A stretch of DNA of 64,000 nt from Caulobacter segnis (GTDB lineage: Bacteria; Pseudomonadota; Alphaproteobacteria; Caulobacterales; Caulobacteraceae), in assembly GCF_023935105.1 (NCBI RefSeq), contig NZ_CP096040.1, forward strand, positions 2,914,001-2,978,000. Direction: 5' to 3'. The translations under genes were made by a program, and so were the position numbers. Position 1 is the stretch's first letter. Each line of letters opens with the position of its first letter. Under the pieces are notes generated by a model. That model was not told where the DNA came from and ran no database searches. It saw nothing but the letters and a program-made list of their open reading frames with translations. This document shows positions 56,649 to 64,000 of this stretch, piece after piece.

Positions 56649-58832
56649 TTAGCCGCCACCCGTGCCATCAGGTGTCAGCAGGCGGCTGCCCGAAGGGCGG
56701 CTCCACGGTCGATCGCCCCGCAAGGGTTGGGCCCAGACGATGCGCCAGCCGTCGGAGCGGCGATAGAGTTCGGCGGCCCCGCCCCGCGCGAAGTCTTCGG
56801 CCGTCAGCAGCACGGTATCGGCGCACAATGGCGGGATGCGCTCGGGCGCGGCGCCGCGTATCACCACGACCTCGCTGTTCACGCACAGGCCCGACAGGGT
56901 TTCGGCGTCGGGGGCCTTGCGGCTCCAGGCCAGGGACAGCCGAACCGGCGCGCCCAGGGCCGGCGCGCAGATCCGCTTGTCGCAGGCATAGAGGCTCCAG
57001 GTCGCCGGCGTCAGGCCCCGGCGCCGGGCCCACAGCTCGGCCCCGAACCGCTTGGCGTCGGTGCGCAGCAGGACGGCCGCATCGCCCGAGCGCACGGCGG
57101 CCGTGGCCCCATCGGCGGCGATCCAGGCATCGGGCGGCGCCGGCCTTGGCCACAGGGCGACGGCCAAGGCCAGCGGCGCGCCGATCCAACGCAGCTTCCC
57201 GCGCCACAGGCACAGGATCATCAGACCCAGAAAGGCGATCACCAGCACCTGGGGCGGCGCGCTGGCCACGATCCGCTGAGCGCCCTGGGCGCCGGCGAAG
57301 GCGTTTGCGATCCCGACCATACCGTCGATGCCCCAACCAGCGACAGCCAGGAACGGCGCGCCCAGGCCGAAGGGCTCCAGCAGGGTGCCGACGGCCAGGA
57401 ACGGCATGATCACGAACGAGGACAGCGGCGCCACCGCCAGGTTGGCCGGAAGACCCCAGACGGCGACGCGGTTGAAATGCTGCATGGCGAACGGCGCGGT
57501 GGCCAGACCCGCGACCAGGCTGGCCGCGACGCTGGCGGCCAACCAGGTGAACCCCGCCTGCGGCCAGCGAATCCACCAGGGCGTGGAGATCTCGCGCACC
57601 GGCTGTGGCCAGCTTTCCGCCAAAGCTACTAGCGCGGCGGTGGCCGCGAACGACATCCGGAAACCCGGCTCGCCGGCGGTCTCGGGCTTCAGCGCCAGGA
57701 TCAGCAGCGCCGCCACCGCCAGGCCGTGCAAGGTGATGGCCCGCCGGTCGAACAGTATGGCCAGGAACGCCACGCTGGCGGTGATCGCCGCCCGCTCGGC
57801 CGGCGGTGGCGCGCCAGAGATGACCAGATAGCCGAGCACAGCGACCAGCCCGGCCACGGCGGCGATCTTCTTGCCCGGCGCCCGCAGGGCCAGCCATGGC
57901 CAGGCCGCGACGCCCAGCCGCGCCACGCCGAACACGAAGCCGCCGACAATGGCCATGTGCAGGCCCGAGATCGACAGGATGTGCGCCAGGCCGGAGGCCC
58001 GCATCGCTTGGGTCTGCTCTTCCGTGATCCAGGCCTCATGGCCCGTGACCATGGCCGCGCCGATACCCCCGCTGCCCGGCCCCATCCGCGCTAGAATTCG
58101 CTCGGCCAGGCTCCAGCGGAAGGCGTTCACCGCCATGGACAGACGCAGCCGCCAGGGCGGCGGATCCAGTCGCGCCGGCGCGATCTCTCCGATCGTGAAA
58201 CCGACGCCCCCAACCGAGTCGAACCAGGCGTCGCGGGCGAAGTCATAGGAACCCGGCGCGGCGGGCGGCGGCGGCGGTCCCAACATGGCCTTCAGCCGTA
58301 CGGCCCGTCCCGGCCCTGGGGTCTCGTTCTCGCCAATCGTCACCCGGATTCGACGCGGTGTTCGTTCGGGCGACAGCCCCGACACCGAGGCCGGCGCGAT
58401 CAGCACGCGCGGCCCGCTCGCGCCAGGACTGACGACGTCGACGACGAAACCGTCCACGCGCCGCACGACGCGTTCACCCGCCATGATCGGCGCCGCCACG
58501 CGGTCGCTACGGATCTTGGCCGCCAGCCCGCCGGCCGCGCCGAACGCCATGAGACCGACCAGAACCAGGACGAACGTCGTCGCCTCGCGGCGGCGCAAAA
58601 TCAGCCAGACCGTCCCCAACAGCAGCGCCAGGCCGCCGAGCCCCCACACGGACGGCTCCCGGCCCGCCTCCAGATAGGCCGCCGCCCCCAGACCGAACGC
58701 GACCGGCGTCCACAGGAAGGCGCGCTCCGCATTGACCCGCAGCTCGGCCATCGCCAATGCGGCCAGGCCTGGCCACGAGAACCGCGTCGCGGGCGCCGGC
58801 GACGCGCCATCGATGACTTCGACGCCTAACAT
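56649..58832 (-). CDS. comEC: ComEC/Rec2-family DNA-uptake channel protein
   Basis: Inner-membrane channel for single-stranded DNA entry during natural transformation. It has 727 residues. Order: two or three N-terminal membrane segments (about 30-120), a periplasmic OB-like domain (about 130-240), and the ComEC competence domain with many membrane segments (about 250-580). Signature: GHEAWITEEQTQAMRASGLAHILSISGLHMAIV near residue 260, and GAPPPAERAAI near residue 328. A C-terminal soluble part of about 150 residues is short compared with the usual metallo-beta-lactamase-like domain and lacks the HXHXDH motif. It is divergent from gltX. Confidence 0.9.
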   Translation of the reverse strand: MLGVEVIDGASPAPATRFSWPGLAALAMAELRVNAERAFLWTPVAFGLGAAAYLEAGREPSVWGLGGLALLLGTVWLILRRREATTFVLVLVGLMAFGAAGGLAAKIRSDRVAAPIMAGERVVRRVDGFVVDVVSPGASGPRVLIAPASVSGLSPERTPRRIRVTIGENETPGPGRAVRLKAMLGPPPPPAAPGSYDFARDAWFDSVGGVGFTIGEIAPARLDPPPWRLRLSMAVNAFRWSLAERILARMGPGSGGIGAAMVTGHEAWITEEQTQAMRASGLAHILSISGLHMAIVGGFVFGVARLGVAAWPWLALRAPGKKIAAVAGLVAVLGYLVISGAPPPAERAAITASVAFLAILFDRRAITLHGLAVAALLILALKPETAGEPGFRMSFAATAALVALAESWPQPVREISTPWWIRWPQAGFTWLAASVAASLVAGLATAPFAMQHFNRVAVWGLPANLAVAPLSSFVIMPFLAVGTLLEPFGLGAPFLAVAGWGIDGMVGIANAFAGAQGAQRIVASAPPQVLVIAFLGLMILCLWRGKLRWIGAPLALAVALWPRPAPPDAWIAADGATAAVRSGDAAVLLRTDAKRFGAELWARRRGLTPATWSLYACDKRICAPALGAPVRLSLAWSRKAPDAETLSGLCVNSEVVVIRGAAPERIPPLCADTVLLTAEDFARGGAAELYRRSDGWRIVWAQPLRGDRPWSRPSGSRLLTPDGTGGG

Positions 58833-58994
58833 ACCGAAACCGTTGTATTTTTGACGGCAATGCCAAGTTCGCCGCGATGCGGAAAAGCGCTGGTCCCGGC
58901 GGGAAGCGGCGTGCTAAGACGCCCCGCCCAAGCCGCGTCGCGGCTCGCGTTCTTCGACGCCGTTCCGGCGTTCAGCCCTGCAGCCTTGAAGTCC

Positions 58995-60422
58995 ATGTCG
59001 AACCCCACCCCTACCGGCCTTTCCACGACGGGCGTTGTCACGCGCTTCGCCCCATCGCCCACCGGTTTCCTGCATATCGGCGGGGCCCGCACGGCGCTGT
59101 TCAACTGGTTATATACCCGGCATACGGGAGGGAAGTTCCTTGTTCGCGTCGAGGACACCGATCGCGAGCGTTCGACCGAGGCGGCCGTCGCCGCCATCTT
59201 CGAGGGGTTGGACTGGCTGGGCCTGAAGTCCGACGACGAGGTCGTCTTCCAGCACACCCGCGCCCCGCGCCACGTCGAGGTCGTGCAGGACATGCTGGCC
59301 AAGGGCCGCGCCTATCGCTGCTGGATGACCGTCGAGGAGCTGGAAGTGGCGCGCGAGAAGGCCCGCGCCGAAGGCCGCGCCATCCGCTCGCCCTGGCGTG
59401 ATGCGCCGGAGGGCGATCTCTCGGTCCCGCACGTGATCCGCTTCAAGGGCCCGCTGGACGGCGAGACCGTGGTCGACGACCTGGTCAAGGGTCCGGTGAC
59501 CTTCCGCAACATCGAGCTAGACGACCTGGTCCTGCTGCGCGGCGACGGCGCCCCGACCTACAACCTGGCCGTGGTCGTAGACGACCACGACATGGGCGTC
59601 ACCCACGTGATCCGCGGCGACGACCACCTGAACAACGCCGCCCGCCAGACCCTGATCTATCAGGCCATGGACTGGTCCGTGCCCGCCTTCGCCCACATCC
59701 CGCTGATCCACGGTCCCGACGGCGCCAAGCTTTCCAAGCGCCACGGCGCACAAGCCGTCGGCGAGTTCGCCGACCTCGGCTACATCCCCGAGGGCATGCG
59801 CAACTACCTGGCGCGCCTGGGCTGGGGCCACGGCGACGACGAGGTCTTCAACGACGAACAGGCGATCGGCTGGTTCGACGTCAAGGACGTGGTCAAGGCG
59901 CCCGCGCGCCTGGACTGGGCCAAGCTGAACCACATCAACGCCCAGCATCTGCGCAAGGCCGACGACGCCCGCCTGACCGAACTGGCCCTGACGGCCGCGG
60001 AAAAGCGCGGTGAGGCCCTGCCGGCCGACGCCCGCGAGCGCATCGCTCGCACCGTCCCCGAAGTGAAGGAAGGCGCCAAGACCATCCTGGAGTTGGTGGA
60101 CCACTGCGCCTTCGCGCTGAAGACGCGCCCGCTGGCCCTGGAAGAAAAAACGCAGAAGCAACTGACCGAGGAAACGGTCGAGCGGCTCTCGCGCCTGCGC
60201 GCCCAGCTGGCCGCGGCGCCGGCCTTCGACGCCGCGGCGCTGGAAACCGTGTTGAAAACGTTCGCGGAATCCGAGGGCGTCGGCTTCGGCAAGTTCGGCC
60301 CGGCGCTGCGCGGGATCCTGACCGGCGGCGCGCCGGCTCCGGACCTGAACAAGACGATGGCCGCGCTCTCCCGCGAAGAGAGTTTGGGGCGCCTTGACGA
60401 CGCCCTGGCGTCGCGCGCATGA
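58995..60422 (+). CDS. gltX: Glutamyl-tRNA synthetase
   Basis: Charges tRNA-Glu (and possibly tRNA-Gln for GatCAB). It has 475 residues from the ATG at 58995; an ATG 48 codons upstream has no family sequence. The HIGH motif is in RFAPSPTGFLHIGGARTALFNW near residue 22, and the KMSKS-type loop is KLSKRHG near residue 245. The catalytic core is followed by the anticodon-binding helical domain from about residue 330. Alphaproteobacteria often have two gltX copies; which this is cannot be told. Confidence 0.94.
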   Translation: MSNPTPTGLSTTGVVTRFAPSPTGFLHIGGARTALFNWLYTRHTGGKFLVRVEDTDRERSTEAAVAAIFEGLDWLGLKSDDEVVFQHTRAPRHVEVVQDMLAKGRAYRCWMTVEELEVAREKARAEGRAIRSPWRDAPEGDLSVPHVIRFKGPLDGETVVDDLVKGPVTFRNIELDDLVLLRGDGAPTYNLAVVVDDHDMGVTHVIRGDDHLNNAARQTLIYQAMDWSVPAFAHIPLIHGPDGAKLSKRHGAQAVGEFADLGYIPEGMRNYLARLGWGHGDDEVFNDEQAIGWFDVKDVVKAPARLDWAKLNHINAQHLRKADDARLTELALTAAEKRGEALPADARERIARTVPEVKEGAKTILELVDHCAFALKTRPLALEEKTQKQLTEETVERLSRLRAQLAAAPAFDAAALETVLKTFAESEGVGFGKFGPALRGILTGGAPAPDLNKTMAALSREESLGRLDDALASRA

Positions 60423-60489
60423 GGCGCTATAACGCACGTGCGAAAACGAAAGTTGGACTGCTCGTTCCAATTTATGAAGGGGTCTAAGT

Positions 60490-61770
<1,281 letters not shown>

Positions 61771-61800
61771 GCGCTTCGTCTTCAGGAAGACAACGGATCA

Positions 61801-61825
61801 GGCCTCGCTTCGGCGGGGCCTTTTT
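61801..61825 (+). terminator. Rho-independent terminator after gltA
   Basis: GGCCTCGC and GCGGGGCC pair (one G-T wobble) around a TTCG loop, then TTTTT. It lies 30 bases past the gltA stop. Confidence 0.92.
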
Positions 61826-61834
61826 CGTTTCAGG

Positions 61835-62098
61835 TCAGCGCTTCAGGAGGAAGCCGAGCACCTCGGCCACGGCGCGGTAGAGCGCCTCAGGGATCTCCTC
61901 GTCGATCTCGATGGTCGACAGGGCCTGGGCCAGCACCGGATCCTCCTCGATCGGCACGCCGTGCTCGCGGGCCGTTTCGATGATCTTCTCGCCGACCCAG
62001 CCCTGACCGGACGCGACCACCCTTGGCGCATGGGGGTCCTCGTGGAGCAGGGCCACGGCCAGGCGCGGCCGCCCGGAGGGACCGGTGATCCCGCTCAT
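61835..62098 (-). CDS. Stand-alone FlhB C-terminal-domain protein
   Basis: An 87-residue protein equal to the cytosolic domain of the flagellar export switch FlhB, without membrane segments. Family segments: LAVALLHEDPHAPRVVASGQGWVGEKIIETAREHGVPIEEDPVLAQALSTIEIDEEIPEALYRAV; this is the FlhB_C pattern. It lacks the NPTH self-cleavage motif of full FlhB. The ATG overlaps the FliK-like stop (ATGA). Linked proteins of this kind (FhlB/FlhX) can partly replace the FlhB C-domain. A role with the FliK-like protein in substrate switching is plausible. Confidence 0.87.
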   Translation of the reverse strand: MSGITGPSGRPRLAVALLHEDPHAPRVVASGQGWVGEKIIETAREHGVPIEEDPVLAQALSTIEIDEEIPEALYRAVAEVLGFLLKR

Positions 62099-63843
62099 GA
62101 GGCCTGGTCCACGAAATGGCCCAGCGGGCTGACGCCGCCAGGGCTGGACGGAGTCCCCGAATGGACGGCGACCTCGGGCGACAGATCGGCCTGGCGCAGG
62201 GCCGCGCCCAGGGCCTCCTCGCCCGCCCGCAGCCGTGCGATGGTCTCGGCCCGCTCGGCCCAAAGAGAAACGCGAGCCCGGGCGCCGGTCAGGGTGACCA
62301 GGGCGTGGACCGGGCCCAGCGGCTCGACATCGATCGAGAAGCGAACCTTGTAGGTGCGCTCCGCCGACCCGACCGCGCCGCCCCCAGACCCGCCGCCGTC
62401 ATGGCTGATCTCGAATTGCGCCACGGCCACGCCCTGCGGCGTCACGAACGGCAGGTCCAGATTCAGGCGCGCGCCCTGCGGACGCGCTTCGGTGGCATCG
62501 GTCTCGCCGTGGCGCTGGGGCTCGGGCAGCGAGGCGATCTGCATCAGGTCCTGTCGGGCCAGGGCGCCGGCGGCGCCCTTGAGCAGGCCACGCACGACAT
62601 CGGCTGGCGACTGGTCGCCGGACATGACCGGCGGACCTGGTTTCTGGCCCGCCATGGGTCCGCTGGCATAGGGCGGCGGCGGAACCCTGGAGCGAGCGGC
62701 GTCGGCCGCGGGCGCGCCATACCCCCTCGCCACGGCGGTCTTGGCCTCGGCGAACGAACCGGCTGGCGTCTCCGCCGCGGCATCCTCGGCCATCATACCC
62801 GCCTGGAGCAGCGGCGACAGCGCTCCGCGTGCGGCGACCGTCGCGTTCGGCGCGACCTTGGGCGCGGTCGTGAAAGCGGCGAAGCGCGGCGCGATCGGCT
62901 CGTCCCCTGAGGACGAGGGCGGAAGGTCGGGCTTCGCGGACACGCGCTCCGGCTCCGGCGGCTCGGCCCGAGGCGCGGGACCGGTCGAAGGGATCTCGTC
63001 GGGCGGCGCCTCGACCGACGCGGACGGGGTCGGCTGGACCGACGGCGCGGGACGCGTGGACATCGCCGCCGCCGGCGACGCGACGCCCCCGGAGGGCAAT
63101 CTGGCGGAGGGCGCGGGCGCCTCGGTATCGGCGCCGACACCCGGCTCGGCGGCCAGACCGGGCGCAAGGTCGGCCGCTTCCTGTGGGACGGCATGAGCCA
63201 GCCAGGCCGACAGCGCCCCTCGGAACACCAGAAGCGCGGCCTTCATGTCACCCGCCGGCGACGGCGTTGGGGCGCCTCCCGTGGCCGGAGCCGCGGCGGC
63301 GCGCGCCATGTGGGCCTCCAGGAAGACACCCGAACGCACGACGGCCTGGCGCAATCCCCGGGCAGTCGTGATCTCGTCGGCGTGCGGCGCCATGGCCAGC
63401 AGGACGCCGCCCGCCTCACGCACCTCGTCCGGCATGTCGTCGCGATCCACGACGGCCCTGACGTTGGCCATAAGCGGCGCCAGGCCGGCCTGGCGCGGCA
63501 CGGCCTCGGTGGTGGCCATGCGGACCGCGCGCGCCATACGGGTTTCAGGCGATCCCTTGGCGGCTGGAGCCTGCTGGGTCGGCGGCGCGCCCTTGGCCGC
63601 GCCGGGAGCGTCGTCGGCATGCCCCGCGTCCTGGGTCGAGGTTCGACCGGCCTGCTCCACGGGCGCGCCCGTCCTGGGGGTCTGGGGCGCGGAAGGACGA
63701 CCGACGATCTGGCCGAGCTCGGCGGCCGTGTTGGCCAGCGCCTGGCGCGCCATGGCCTGCAGAACCACCAGCGAATCCGGCGCGGCTCCGGCCGGGGCGG
63801 ATGGAAGGATCGGGGTCAAGGGCGCGGTCGGGTCGATGGCCAC
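62095..63843 (-). CDS. FliK-like flagellar hook-length control protein
   Basis: A 582-residue protein with a long Ala/Pro-rich, low-complexity middle (residues about 50-440) and a C-terminal FliK domain (residues about 470-565: LPFVTPQGVAVAQFEISH, RFSIDVEPLGPVHALVTLTGARARVSLWAERAETIARLRAG, EEALGAALRQADLSPEVAVHSG). FliK measures hook length and then signals FlhB to switch export. The FlhB-C gene next door supports that. The layout suits a secreted ruler, but it is shorter on the C side than typical FliK, so another FliK-domain protein is possible. The region upstream (63844-64000) holds AT-rich sequence, probably its promoter. Confidence 0.8.
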   Translation of the reverse strand: MAIDPTAPLTPILPSAPAGAAPDSLVVLQAMARQALANTAAELGQIVGRPSAPQTPRTGAPVEQAGRTSTQDAGHADDAPGAAKGAPPTQQAPAAKGSPETRMARAVRMATTEAVPRQAGLAPLMANVRAVVDRDDMPDEVREAGGVLLAMAPHADEITTARGLRQAVVRSGVFLEAHMARAAAAPATGGAPTPSPAGDMKAALLVFRGALSAWLAHAVPQEAADLAPGLAAEPGVGADTEAPAPSARLPSGGVASPAAAMSTRPAPSVQPTPSASVEAPPDEIPSTGPAPRAEPPEPERVSAKPDLPPSSSGDEPIAPRFAAFTTAPKVAPNATVAARGALSPLLQAGMMAEDAAAETPAGSFAEAKTAVARGYGAPAADAARSRVPPPPYASGPMAGQKPGPPVMSGDQSPADVVRGLLKGAAGALARQDLMQIASLPEPQRHGETDATEARPQGARLNLDLPFVTPQGVAVAQFEISHDGGGSGGGAVGSAERTYKVRFSIDVEPLGPVHALVTLTGARARVSLWAERAETIARLRAGEEALGAALRQADLSPEVAVHSGTPSSPGGVSPLGHFVDQAS

Positions 63844-64000
63844 GACGACGGCTCCGGGCGGCGGTTATTTCGAAGGTATGGGGCGATCGTAAATCAGTGA
63901 TTAACCCTAAACATAACACTCTGCGTATGTTCACCTTTTCCAAGCACTCGACGCCGAACGTGAACAACGGAACCGTATTTTCCTAGCGCGGAGCGCATTC

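Noticed and set aside
63890..63930. CtrA-like box upstream of the FliK-like gene
   Set aside because: TTAACCCTAAACATAA keeps one TTAA half, but the second half is not TTAA at a seven-base spacing. Not enough for a CtrA call.

Overview
The window is high-GC alphaproteobacterial chromosome and fits Caulobacter or a very close relative. Support comes from recognisable families and gene neighbourhoods: a DgcB-like diguanylate cyclase, an IscR-headed suf operon, an M23 peptidase overlapping a BacA-type bactofilin, a bifunctional penicillin-binding protein and AmiC followed by RNase E with a C-terminal GWW motif, an NDUFA12-type complex I subunit, and a GAAC-N7-GAAC SOS box in front of lexA. Most of the sequence is dense core genome with short spacers and many stop/start overlaps. 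The only mobile element seen is one IS630-type insertion sequence. I found no tRNA, rRNA, CRISPR array or prophage.

Layout. 1-6.4 kb: diguanylate cyclase, enoyl-CoA hydratase, a secreted acetamidase-like protein, a GT9 glycosyltransferase/DUF6165 pair, and a TetR regulator with an acyltransferase and a small membrane protein. 6.4-13.7 kb: nine minus-strand genes for Fe-S cluster assembly (iscR, cysteine desulfurase, sufB, an unknown gene, sufC, sufD, sufS, a DUF59 gene, an A-type carrier), nearly all overlapping by a few bases. 13.9-22.5 kb: alpha/beta hydrolase, type II NADH dehydrogenase, a frameshifted anmK, tyrS with an attenuator-like leader, a bcp-type peroxiredoxin, and the M23 peptidase/bactofilin pair. 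22.5-30.7 kb: prfB with its programmed +1 frameshift, the cell-wall genes, and rne behind a long leader. 30.9-34.2 kb: an M48 protease and a DsbA-like lipoprotein, then an IS630 element sitting between the arms of a REP-like palindrome. 34.3-39.4 kb: thiS/thiG, aroQ-accB-accC-aat, DUF2155 and the NDUFA12 gene. 39.7-43.5 kb: a NrdJ-like protein that appears to have lost its catalytic loops, and an exported pentapeptide-repeat protein. 43.6-46.3 kb: aspS, tpiA. 46.5-55.4 kb: ppiD-trpE, trpG-trpD-trpC, lepB, a methyltransferase and lexA. 55.5-64 kb: a TonB-C-like protein, a PEP mutase-like enzyme, comEC, gltX, gltA, and a FlhB C-domain/FliK-like pair.

Themes. The genes mainly serve Fe-S cluster assembly, envelope growth and shape, translation (three aminoacyl-tRNA synthetases, RF2, Aat), tryptophan, thiamine and fatty-acid precursor synthesis, and the SOS response. 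Two genes, anmK and amiC, each appear to lack one base in a C4/G4 run. AmiC should be important for viability, so these look more like consensus errors than decay, but the reads must decide. The most unusual intact gene is the 912-residue degenerate class II ribonucleotide reductase relative at 39714-42452.
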